DNA from: Thermoanaerobaculia bacterium
Lineage (GTDB): Bacteria > Acidobacteriota > Thermoanaerobaculia > UBA5066
Length of the DNA: 7,910 nt
Assembly (NCBI GenBank): GCA_023717585.1
Contig: JAMQPJ010000032.1
Location: 1-7,910, forward strand
Direction of reading: 5' to 3'
Of this stretch, positions 1-7,049 are shown piece after piece (positions within the stretch are counted from its first letter, which is position 1; each line of letters starts with the position of its first letter). Position numbers and translations under genes: made by a program. The notes under the pieces are model-generated. The model saw only the letters and a list, made by a program, of their open reading frames with translations. It ran no database searches and was not told the DNA's origin.

Positions 1-860
1 GCTTCGAGCGCGAGGTCGTCGATCTCTACGAGCGCATCGGCCTCTTCACGTCGCCGCTCGGCGGGCTCGAGCGCTCGCTGGCCGACGTGGAAGCCGCCAT
101 CCTGAAGGCCGAGCGGTTCGCGAAGGCCGGGAAGGCGCTGCCGATCGAGGCGCTCGCGGCGGAGACGCGACGCGCGGCCGACGCGCGGCAGAAGGCCGTC
201 TACCACCACCTGCACCAGGACGGCTACGCCCCGGAGAAGGCGGCCCGGATACTCGCCCGCGTGCCCGCCGATCTCGACGAGCGTATGGAGCGGTTCGTCC
301 TCGAAGCCTCGGATCTCCACGGTTTCGACACCGCCGAGCGGGCGGGGAAGCGCACGTGGTACGTGGAGTTCGGGGCGGACGCGCTCGTCGAGCACCTGCC
401 GGGAGTGGCCGGCGGCGCGCGCTGGCTGGGCACGTTCGACCGCGACGAGGCCGTGCGCAAGGAAGACCTCGACTTCTTCGCCTCGGGTCACCCGCTGGTG
501 GAAGGGCTGTTCCACGAGCTCGAGGACGGAGCGCGCGGCCGATCCGGACTCCTCTCGATCGAAAAGGCGGGCGTTTCGGGAGCGGGCCTCCTTTACGTGT
601 TCCGCCGCGGCACGGGGGTCGAAGTGGCGGCAACGGGATTCGACGGCTCGTCGCGTCCCGAATGGGCGGAGCTGATCCTCGGGAGCGGAGCCTCTGTCCG
701 CGGCATTCGTCCCGAGAACTGGCTGGAGATCCTTCGAAAGGCCGCAGGCGGACGCATGCCCGACTGGTCCTCTCTCGTGCACCGCCTCTCGCGCCGTATG
801 CTGGCGGAGCGAAAGGGCCGGAAGCTCGAGGCCGTCGCGGCGTTCCGGCTGATGCGGTGA
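1..860 (+). CDS. RapA/HepA-like SNF2 ATPase, C-terminal part (5' end outside window)
   Basis: The frame is open from base 3 with no stop, so the gene enters from upstream; 285 residues are visible before TGA at 858-860. A GTG at 87 could serve as a start, but the codons before it (reading LYERIGLFTSPLGGLERSL) continue the same protein and resemble the segment that follows the helicase core in RapA-like proteins. The middle part, with FDRDEAVRKEDLDFFASGHP and then a G-rich hydrophobic strand ending GLLYVFRR, matches the RapA C-terminal domain pattern (E. coli has TFDREVALAREDAQF and HPLI in the same order). RapA is a cytoplasmic Swi2/Snf2 ATPase that binds RNA polymerase and helps recycle it after transcription. 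The Walker motifs and helicase lobes are not in the window, so ATPase activity is inferred from the family. The tail after the conserved block appears shorter than in E. coli RapA. It could also be another SNF2 helicase sharing this C-terminal domain. Confidence 0.78.
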   Translation, partial: FEREVVDLYERIGLFTSPLGGLERSLADVEAAILKAERFAKAGKALPIEALAAETRRAADARQKAVYHHLHQDGYAPEKAARILARVPADLDERMERFVLEASDLHGFDTAERAGKRTWYVEFGADALVEHLPGVAGGARWLGTFDRDEAVRKEDLDFFASGHPLVEGLFHELEDGARGRSGLLSIEKAGVSGAGLLYVFRRGTGVEVAATGFDGSSRPEWAELILGSGASVRGIRPENWLEILRKAAGGRMPDWSSLVHRLSRRMLAERKGRKLEAVAAFRLMR

Positions 861-885
861 CCGGGAACCTTCGGCCCTTTACGGG

Positions 886-909
886 GTCTCAAGACTCGCG
901 GGAGACGCC
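886..909 (+). promoter_or_regulatory. Ribosome binding site for the macroglobulin gene
   Basis: GGGAG at 900-904 lies five bases before the ATG at 910, a good Shine-Dalgarno match and spacing, and it supports that ATG as the start. The whole gap after the RapA-like gene is 49 bases (861-909). I see no terminator with a T-run and no convincing -35/-10 pair in it, so transcription may continue from the upstream gene. GTCTC (886-890) and GAGAC (902-906) could pair weakly over the binding site, but the stem is only five base pairs. Confidence 0.6.
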
Positions 910-972
910 ATGACACATGCACGCCGGTTAGCTCTTTTCGCCGCCGCCGCCCTTCTGGCCGCCGGGACCGCC
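910..972 (+). other. Predicted signal peptide or signal anchor of the macroglobulin
   Basis: Residues 1-21 begin with MTHARR, a short basic stretch, followed by an Ala/Leu-rich hydrophobic core (LALFAAAALLAA) and Gly-Thr-Ala, which could be a signal peptidase I site after Ala21. A further semi-hydrophobic stretch (MALTFVGA, 23-30) follows, so an uncleaved inner-membrane anchor is also possible. There is no cysteine, so lipidation at a lipobox is excluded for this start. Confidence 0.7.
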
Positions 973-3900
973 CGCATGGCCCTCACCTTCGTCGGCGCCC
1001 GCGTGACGGGCGAGGATCCCTGGAAAGAGGTCGAACGTCTCGTCTCGGAGCAGAAGTTCGAGGAGGCGGCCGGGAAGGTCGGGAAGATCCGTGAGGCGGC
1101 GCGCGCCGCCGGAGACGAGGCGAACGAGGCGAAGGCTCTCGTCCGGGAGGTCCAGCTCCGGACGGCGCTCCACGGGTATGAGACCTCCGTCCGGTTTCTG
1201 AAGGACCAGCCCTGGCCGAAGGGCCTGCTCCCTCGTACCACGCTGCGCCTTTTCTATGCGCAGTCGCTGGTGACGTATGCGCAGGCTTACGGGTGGGAGA
1301 TCGGAAAGCGCGAGAGGGTCTCCTCGACCGGCGCGGTCGACCTCAAGGCGTGGACGCGGGACGAGATCCAGGCCGAGGCCGTGCGCGCGTACGTCGAGGT
1401 CTGGAAGGACCGCGAGGCTCTCGGGCGCGTGCCGGTGAACGCCGTCGCCGAGTTCGTGGAGCCGAACAACTACCCGAAGGAGATCCGGGGGACGCTTCGA
1501 GATGCCGCGTCGTACCTCTTCGCCGCGCTCCTCGCCGACACGGCCGGCTGGCGCCCCGAGCAGTCGAACGGCGTCTTCGCGCTGGACGCCCGGGCGCTCG
1601 TCGCCGGCGATCCGGCGGTCTCGAGGCTCGTGAAGCTCGACGATCCCGCGGCGCACCCGCTTCTCAAGCTTGGCGCGGTCCTCGACGACCTGGAGGCGTG
1701 GCACGCGGCGGCGGGCGAGAGGGAAGCCGCGCTCGAGGCTCGACTCGAGCGTCTCCGCCGCCTCGACGCGGCGCTCACGGACAAGGGCGACAAGGCCGCC
1801 ACTCGCAAGGACCTCGCCGCGAAGCTCCCCTCGTACTCGGACGTCCCGTGGTTCTCGATGGGCAAGGCGCAGCTCGCCGACTTCACGCGCGCCGAGGACA
1901 AGCCCGGCAACCTCGTGAGGGCGCGCACGCTCGCGCTCGAGGCGATCCGGGCGTTCCCGAAATCGCTCGGCGCCGACCGCGCCCGCGCGATCGTCGGGCA
2001 GATCGAGGCGCCGGACTGGCAGATGGCGGCGATGGCGGCCGATGGCGCGGGCCGGCGGTCGATCGAAGTCACGCACCGGAACCTCCCGGCTCTCTACTTC
2101 CGCGCGTACGCGGTCGACCTCGAAGCCCGCCTCGGCGCCGCGAAGGACTACAACCTCCTCCCGCAGGGTCCGGAGCTCGACGCGCTCATCGCGAGGGAGC
2201 TGCCCGTCGCCTCGTTCGAGACGGCGCTCCCGGCCACGCCGGACTACAGGTCGCACCGCACCTTCGTGGCGCCGCAGGCCCTCGGGCGCGGTCTCCACGT
2301 CGTCGTCGCGTCCGCCGACAGGGGTTTCGCGCCCGGCAAGGGTCCGCTCCGCGCGGTCGGAATGATCGAGACGGACCTCGTGCTCGCGGTTCGCCAGACG
2401 GACACGAACGCCGTCGAGGCGCGGGCGTTGACGGGGATGACCGGCCGCCCCGCCGCCGGAACCAGGGTGTCGCTGTTCCTCTACGACTGGCAGAAGGGCC
2501 ACCGCCGGGTCGCCGACGCCACGGCCGGGCGGGAAGGCCTCGCGACGTTCGAGCCGACCCCCGAGCGCAGCGGCAAACCAGCTTTCCTTTTCGCGAGGCG
2601 CGGAGACGACGTCGCGCTGGACGCCGGCTATCTCTCGATGTGGGCGCGCGGAAAGCCGGGCGAGACCACCTCCGCGCTCGTGTACACGGACCGCAGCATC
2701 TACCGGCCGCTCCAGAAAGTGCTCTGGAAGGCGATCCTCTACCGCGGCCGCCCCGCCGACGCGCGCTTTCGCGTCGCGCCCGACGCGACCGTCTCCATGT
2801 CGCTCGTCGACGCGAACGGCCAGGCCGTGGAGTCGAGGACCGTCACGACGAACGCGTACGGCTCGGCCGCGGGCGAGTTTTCGCTCCCCGCGGGCCGCGC
2901 GCTCGGCGCGTGGGCCGTGAGGTGCGACTGGGGCGGCGCCGCGTCGATACGGGTCGAGGAATACAACCGGCCCACGTTCGAGACGACGCTCGAGGAGTCG
3001 AAGGACGCGCTGCGCCTCAACCGGCCCGCGACGTTCCGCGGCGAGTCACGCTACTACTTCGGCCTCCCCGTCACGAACGGGAGCGTCGGGTGGCGCGTGA
3101 CGCGCGAGGCCGAGTACCCGTGGTGGTGGTGGTGGGGCTGGCTGGGCGCGGGGCGCGCGGCCTCGCCCGAGACCGTCGCGACCGGCAACGCCGCGCTCGG
3201 CGCCGACGGAAAATTCGCCGTGACGTTCACGCCGAAGGCGGACGAGCGCGCGGGCAAGGACATCACGTACCGCTACCGCCTCTCGGCGGACGTCACGGAC
3301 GAAGGCGGCGAGACGCGCTCGGCCCAGAAGGCATTTCGACTTGGGTTCGTGAGCGTGAAAGCAAGAGTGGAGAGAGGAACAGGATTTTTCTTAGAAGGTA
3401 AGAGAGGTGAGGCCTCGATCGTCCGCACGGACCTCGACGGCGCGCCTCGCCCCGGGAAGGGAACATGGCGGTTGCTGCGCCTCATCCAGCCCGAGAAGGC
3501 CGTTCTCCCGTCCGAATTACCTTCAAAGAAATCCGAAAACTCCGGTACGTCGAGCGAGCCGCGCGCCGCGTTCGACGCGACGACCCCCGGCGATCTCCTC
3601 CGCGCGCGCTGGTCGACGAACTACTCCGTCGAGGAGTGGATGCGGACGTGGAAGGACGGGGGAGAGGAGGCCTCCGGAGCGGTGTCGCACGACCCGAAGG
3701 GGGAGGCGAAGCTCTCGCTGCCCGCGCTCTCCGCAGGCGGGTACCGTTTGCGCTACACGACCGTGGACGACTTCGGCGCGACGTACGAGATGGCGCAGGA
3801 CTTCCTCGTCGCGGGCGGCAAGGCCGCCCCGGCGCTGCCGATCGTGCTTCTCGCCGAGTCGTCCTCGGTGAAGGTCGGAGGCGTCGCGCGTTTTCTCGTC

Positions 3901-6900
3901 GCGTCCGGCTTCCGCGATCAGACGCTCTTCCTCGATGTCGCGCGCGCGGGAAAGCCGATCGAGCGCCGCGTCCTGAAGGCCGGGAGCGAACCGGTCGTGG
4001 TCGAACGGGCGATCTCGGAGGAGGATCGCGGGGGGCTCGGCGTCACGCTGACCGTCTTGCGCGACCATCAGTTCCTGCAGCAGACGCAGAGCGTCTTCGT
4101 GCCGTGGGACGACCGGGAGCTGAAGGTGTCCTTCGCGACGTTCCGCGACCGCCTGCGGCCCGGGCAGACCGAGACGTGGCGCGTGACAGTGAAGGGCGCG
4201 ACGCCCGAGCACCCGCTCAAGGAGACAGCCGAGCTCCTCGCATACATGTACGACAGGAGCCTCGACGCCTTCGTTCCGCACCGGCCGCCGAGCCCGCTCT
4301 CGCTCCTCCCGAACCGCGCGATGCCGCTCACCATGCGCGCGACGCTCGGGGCGGCGCCGCAGCTCTGGCTCACGAGCAGCGGCTTTCCCGCTCCCCCGTC
4401 CGCGCCGCACCTCTACCCTGACCGGCTGAAGTTCGAGAGCGGCTACGGGATCGGCGGGCCGGGAAGACGAGGAGTAATGGGAGGCGCCTACAACCAGGTG
4501 TACCCCGCCTCGGCACCCGCGGAGGCAAGAGCCTTGAAGTCGGCCGTGGCGCGGCAGGAAGTGGCCGACGCTGGCCTTGCCGGGGGCAAGCTGTCCGATT
4601 CGAAGAACGGACGAGACGAGGAGGTCGATTCACTTTCAAAGAAGAAAGATGGCGATCGTCTTCGAGAGGACAAGGCAGCCGTCACCGGCGACGACGCGGG
4701 TCCCTCTCTCCGAAGCAACTTTTCCGAAACCGCCTTCTGGCAGCCGCAGCTCCTGACGGGCGGCGACGGCTCGGCGTCGATCGAGTTCACCGTCCCGGAT
4801 TCGGTCACGTCGTGGAGGGTGTTCGTCCACGCCGTCACGAAGGACCTGCGCGGCGGGTCCGCCGACGCCGAGACGAAGACCGTCAAGGACCTCATGGTCC
4901 GGCCGTACATCCCGCGGTTTCTCCGCGAGGGCGACAAGGCCGAGATCAAGGTCGTCGTGAACAACGCGTCGGCGAAACCCCTGAGCGGCACGCTCGCGTT
5001 CGAGATCACCGACCCGTCGACCGGGAAGAGCCTCCTGCCCTCGTTCGGCCTCGTTGCGAACGCCGCGTCGCGCACGTTCACGGCTCCCGCGGGTGGCGGG
5101 ACGAACCTGACGTTCCGGGTCACGGCGCCGAGGGGCCTCACGACGGTCGCTTTCAAGGCCGTCGCGACGGCGGGCGACCTGTCGGACGGCGAAGTGCGGC
5201 CGCTGCCCGTCCTCCCGGGCCGGATGCACCTCGTCCAGTCGCGCTTCGTCACGCTGAAGAACAAGGACCGGAAGACTCTCCGCTTCGACGATCTGGCGCG
5301 GAACGACGACCCCAGCCTCGTAAACGAGCAGATGGTCGTCACGGTCGACGCGCAGCTTTTCTACACGGTGCTGCAGGCGCTCCCATACCTCGTGAACTAC
5401 CCCTACGAGTGCACGGAACAAACCCTGAACCGCTTCCTCTCGACGGGCATCGTGTCGAGCGTCTACAAGGACTATCCGGCCGTCGCGAAGATGGCGGCCG
5501 AGATGTCGAAGAGGACGACGCCGCTCGAGTCGTGGGACGCGACGGACCCGAACCGCAAGATGGCCCTCGAGGAGACGCCCTGGCTCGTGACGGCCAAGGG
5601 CGGCCGTACCGACATCGACACGATCAACGTCCTCGATCCACGCGTCGCGCAGGCGAACCGCGAGTCCGCGCTCGCCCGGCTGCGCAAGGCGCAGACGTCG
5701 ATCGGGGCGTTCCCGTGGTTCCCGGGCGGCCCGCCGTCGCCCTACATGACTCTCTACATCCTCCACGGTTTCGCGAAGGCCCTCGAGTTCGGCGTGGACG
5801 TCCCGAAGGACATGACGACCCGCGCGTGGGGCTACGTCGCGCAGCACTATCGCGAGAGCTGGCGCGCCTGCATGGCGAAGGACGGCTGCTGGGAGTTCAT
5901 CACGCTCCTGAACTACGTCCTGTCGTCGTACCCCGACGTCTCGTGGTCCGGAGGCGTCTTCACCGATGCCGACCGCAAGGAAATGCTGGACTTTTCCTTC
6001 CGGCACTGGAAGCGGCACGCGCCGTACCTCAAGGGCTACCTCGCCCTGACGCTCAAGCGCATGGGAAGGCCCGCGGACGCGAAGCTCGTGTGGGCCTCGG
6101 TGATGGACTCGGCGAAGTCGAACGAGGAGCAGGGGACGTTCTGGGCGCCGGAGGACCGCTCGTGGCTCTGGTACAACGACACGATCGAGACGCACGCGTT
6201 CTCTCTGCGCACGCTCCTCGAGCTGGATCCGAACAACCCGAAGACCGACGGGATCGTCCAGTGGCTGCTCCTGAACAAGAAGCTCAGCCAGTGGAAGTCC
6301 ACGCGGGCGACGGCGGAGGTCATCTACTCCCTCGTCCACTACCTGAAGAAGGAAGGCGCGCTCGGCGTCCCCGAGGACGCGACCGTGACCGTCGGGACGC
6401 AGAGAGTCGCCTTCACGTTCGATCCCGAGAAGTACACAGGGCACAACAACCGGGTCGTGATCCCCGGCGAGAAGGTCGACCCGAAGACGACCTCGACGGT
6501 CGTCGTCGAGAAGGAAAGCAAGGGCTTCGCGTTCGCCTCGGCCGCGTGGCACTACTCCACCGAAAAGCTCCCCGCTGAGGATCGCGGCGATTTCTTTTCC
6601 GTCTCGCGGAAGTACTTCCGGCGGGCGACGAACGGGCGCGAGTTCGTCCTGACGCCGCTCGCGGAGGGCGCGGTCCTGAAGCCGGGGGACGAGATCGAGG
6701 TGCAGATTTCCCTTTCGACGAAGCACGAGGCCGAATACGTCCACCTCCGCGATCCGCGAGCGGCAGGGCTCGAGCCCGAGAACGCGGTCTCGCGCTGCAA
6801 GTGGGACCTCGGGATCGCCTGGTACGAGGAAACCCGCGACTCGGCCACGAACTTCTTCTTCGAGCGGCTGCCGGTGGGGCAGTACACGTTCAAGTACCGG

Positions 6901-7017
6901 CTGCGCGCGAACATGGCGGGCACGTTCCGCGTGGGGCCCGCGACCGTGCAGTCGATGTATGCCCCCGAGTTCAACGCCTTCTCCGCGGGTTCGGTGCTCA
7001 CGGTCGCGGGGGACTGA
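910..7017 (+). CDS. Bacterial alpha-2-macroglobulin family protein with thioester domain
   Basis: This 2035-residue protein is a probable extracytoplasmic protease trap: in the family, cleavage of a bait segment exposes a Cys-Gln thioester that covalently captures the protease. Order seen: hydrophobic export segment (about residues 7-21); Ala/Glu/Arg-rich helical region (about 35-380); macroglobulin beta-sandwich domains, including the MG2-type motif YTDRSIYRP (592-600) and an MG3-like YYFGLPV (715-721); a bait-region-type domain from about 978 (IVLLAESSSVKVGG) to about 1175; a charged Gly-rich linker (about 1178-1267); the A2M-type segment SETAFWQPQL (from 1272); thioester motif CTEQ (1501-1504) opening the helical toroid, with ETPW (1555-1558), FPWFPGG (1601-1607) and a block containing QWKSTRATAE (1794-1803); and a C-terminal MG10-like domain ending with SMYAPEFNAF. 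There are only five cysteines (672, 1501, 1654, 1660, 1963), and none lies near the N-terminus, so it is not a classical lipoprotein, unlike E. coli YfhM. The ATG at 910 has a good Shine-Dalgarno. No frameshift is evident. Activity itself is inferred. Confidence 0.95.
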   Translation: MTHARRLALFAAAALLAAGTARMALTFVGARVTGEDPWKEVERLVSEQKFEEAAGKVGKIREAARAAGDEANEAKALVREVQLRTALHGYETSVRFLKDQPWPKGLLPRTTLRLFYAQSLVTYAQAYGWEIGKRERVSSTGAVDLKAWTRDEIQAEAVRAYVEVWKDREALGRVPVNAVAEFVEPNNYPKEIRGTLRDAASYLFAALLADTAGWRPEQSNGVFALDARALVAGDPAVSRLVKLDDPAAHPLLKLGAVLDDLEAWHAAAGEREAALEARLERLRRLDAALTDKGDKAATRKDLAAKLPSYSDVPWFSMGKAQLADFTRAEDKPGNLVRARTLALEAIRAFPKSLGADRARAIVGQIEAPDWQMAAMAADGAGRRSIEVTHRNLPALYFRAYAVDLEARLGAAKDYNLLPQGPELDALIARELPVASFETALPATPDYRSHRTFVAPQALGRGLHVVVASADRGFAPGKGPLRAVGMIETDLVLAVRQTDTNAVEARALTGMTGRPAAGTRVSLFLYDWQKGHRRVADATAGREGLATFEPTPERSGKPAFLFARRGDDVALDAGYLSMWARGKPGETTSALVYTDRSIYRPLQKVLWKAILYRGRPADARFRVAPDATVSMSLVDANGQAVESRTVTTNAYGSAAGEFSLPAGRALGAWAVRCDWGGAASIRVEEYNRPTFETTLEESKDALRLNRPATFRGESRYYFGLPVTNGSVGWRVTREAEYPWWWWWGWLGAGRAASPETVATGNAALGADGKFAVTFTPKADERAGKDITYRYRLSADVTDEGGETRSAQKAFRLGFVSVKARVERGTGFFLEGKRGEASIVRTDLDGAPRPGKGTWRLLRLIQPEKAVLPSELPSKKSENSGTSSEPRAAFDATTPGDLLRARWSTNYSVEEWMRTWKDGGEEASGAVSHDPKGEAKLSLPALSAGGYRLRYTTVDDFGATYEMAQDFLVAGGKAAPALPIVLLAESSSVKVGGVARFLVASGFRDQTLFLDVARAGKPIERRVLKAGSEPVVVERAISEEDRGGLGVTLTVLRDHQFLQQTQSVFVPWDDRELKVSFATFRDRLRPGQTETWRVTVKGATPEHPLKETAELLAYMYDRSLDAFVPHRPPSPLSLLPNRAMPLTMRATLGAAPQLWLTSSGFPAPPSAPHLYPDRLKFESGYGIGGPGRRGVMGGAYNQVYPASAPAEARALKSAVARQEVADAGLAGGKLSDSKNGRDEEVDSLSKKKDGDRLREDKAAVTGDDAGPSLRSNFSETAFWQPQLLTGGDGSASIEFTVPDSVTSWRVFVHAVTKDLRGGSADAETKTVKDLMVRPYIPRFLREGDKAEIKVVVNNASAKPLSGTLAFEITDPSTGKSLLPSFGLVANAASRTFTAPAGGGTNLTFRVTAPRGLTTVAFKAVATAGDLSDGEVRPLPVLPGRMHLVQSRFVTLKNKDRKTLRFDDLARNDDPSLVNEQMVVTVDAQLFYTVLQALPYLVNYPYECTEQTLNRFLSTGIVSSVYKDYPAVAKMAAEMSKRTTPLESWDATDPNRKMALEETPWLVTAKGGRTDIDTINVLDPRVAQANRESALARLRKAQTSIGAFPWFPGGPPSPYMTLYILHGFAKALEFGVDVPKDMTTRAWGYVAQHYRESWRACMAKDGCWEFITLLNYVLSSYPDVSWSGGVFTDADRKEMLDFSFRHWKRHAPYLKGYLALTLKRMGRPADAKLVWASVMDSAKSNEEQGTFWAPEDRSWLWYNDTIETHAFSLRTLLELDPNNPKTDGIVQWLLLNKKLSQWKSTRATAEVIYSLVHYLKKEGALGVPEDATVTVGTQRVAFTFDPEKYTGHNNRVVIPGEKVDPKTTSTVVVEKESKGFAFASAAWHYSTEKLPAEDRGDFFSVSRKYFRRATNGREFVLTPLAEGAVLKPGDEIEVQISLSTKHEAEYVHLRDPRAAGLEPENAVSRCKWDLGIAWYEETRDSATNFFFERLPVGQYTFKYRLRANMAGTFRVGPATVQSMYAPEFNAFSAGSVLTVAGD
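2022..2047 (+). repeat. Short tandem duplication of GATGGCGGC
   Basis: GATGGCGGC occurs at 2022-2030 and again directly at 2031-2039, followed after one base by GATGGCG (2041-2047). It stays in frame and encodes an Ala/Met-rich stretch (MAAMAADGA from residue 372) near the end of the helical N-terminal region. This looks like a small replication-slippage duplication. Confidence 0.6.
3121..3135 (+). repeat. TGG triplet run encoding five tryptophans
   Basis: Five consecutive TGG codons encode Trp738-Trp742, followed by Gly-Trp. The run lies just after the MG3-like strand motif. It is a perfect triplet microsatellite and so a possible slippage site, though each unit stays in frame. Confidence 0.9.
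4441..4710 (+). other. Charged, Gly-rich linker in the macroglobulin; candidate bait region
   Basis: Residues about 1178-1267 lack the alternating hydrophobic pattern of the neighbouring beta-sandwich domains. The stretch opens Gly-rich (GYGIGGPGRRG), becomes Ala-rich, then turns densely charged with many Lys, Arg, Asp and Glu (for example SLSKKKDGDRLREDK). It sits directly before the conserved SETAFWQPQL segment, which is where the protease-cleaved bait sequence lies in A2M proteins. Its role as bait is inferred from position and composition. Confidence 0.55.
5410..5421 (+). other. Thioester motif Cys-Thr-Glu-Gln of the macroglobulin
   Basis: The codons TGC ACG GAA CAA encode Cys1501-Thr-Glu-Gln1504 within YPYECTEQT. 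This fits the C-x-E-Q thioester motif of A2M and complement proteins, in which the Cys thiol and Gln side chain form the internal bond. Both bond-forming residues are present, so the protein should be of the thioester-competent class, like E. coli YfhM. Bond formation cannot be seen from sequence. Confidence 0.88.
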
Positions 7018-7030
7018 GCCGCCTCGATCT

Positions 7031-7049
7031 CCGGCGCTATGATCGCCGG
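7031..7049 (+). promoter_or_regulatory. GC hairpin with the CHASE gene start codon in its loop
   Basis: CCGGCG (7031-7036) and CGCCGG (7044-7049) form a perfect six-base-pair stem around a seven-base loop (7037-7043) that contains the ATG at 7039-7041. There is no T-run after it, so it is not a typical intrinsic terminator. No good Shine-Dalgarno precedes the ATG. The structure could affect initiation of the CHASE gene, or could be chance in GC-rich DNA. Confidence 0.35.

Noticed and set aside
87..860. A separate small gene starting at GTG 87
   Set aside because: The reading frame continues upstream to the window edge with residues that fit the RapA-like protein, so this is the tail of a larger gene.
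886..906. Five-base-pair inverted repeat GTCTC/GAGAC over the A2M ribosome binding site
   Set aside because: The stem is short, with an 11-base loop and no possible extension. It is too weak to claim as a regulatory structure or terminator.
928..2502. Open frame of 524 codons on the minus strand
   Set aside because: It is an antisense shadow of the helical N-terminal region of the A2M gene, with Arg-rich low-complexity product and no domain recognised.
1293..3401. Open frame of 702 codons on the plus strand in another phase
   Set aside because: The product is almost entirely Arg, Gly, Ala and Pro, typical of an out-of-phase reading of a GC-rich gene. It ends exactly where the AT-richer patch introduces a stop.
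3367..3420. Internal ribosome entry suggested by purine-rich Shine-Dalgarno-like stretches in the AT-richer patch
   Set aside because: No well-spaced in-frame ATG or GTG follows closely, and the macroglobulin domains are continuous across the patch, so a separate downstream product is not supported.
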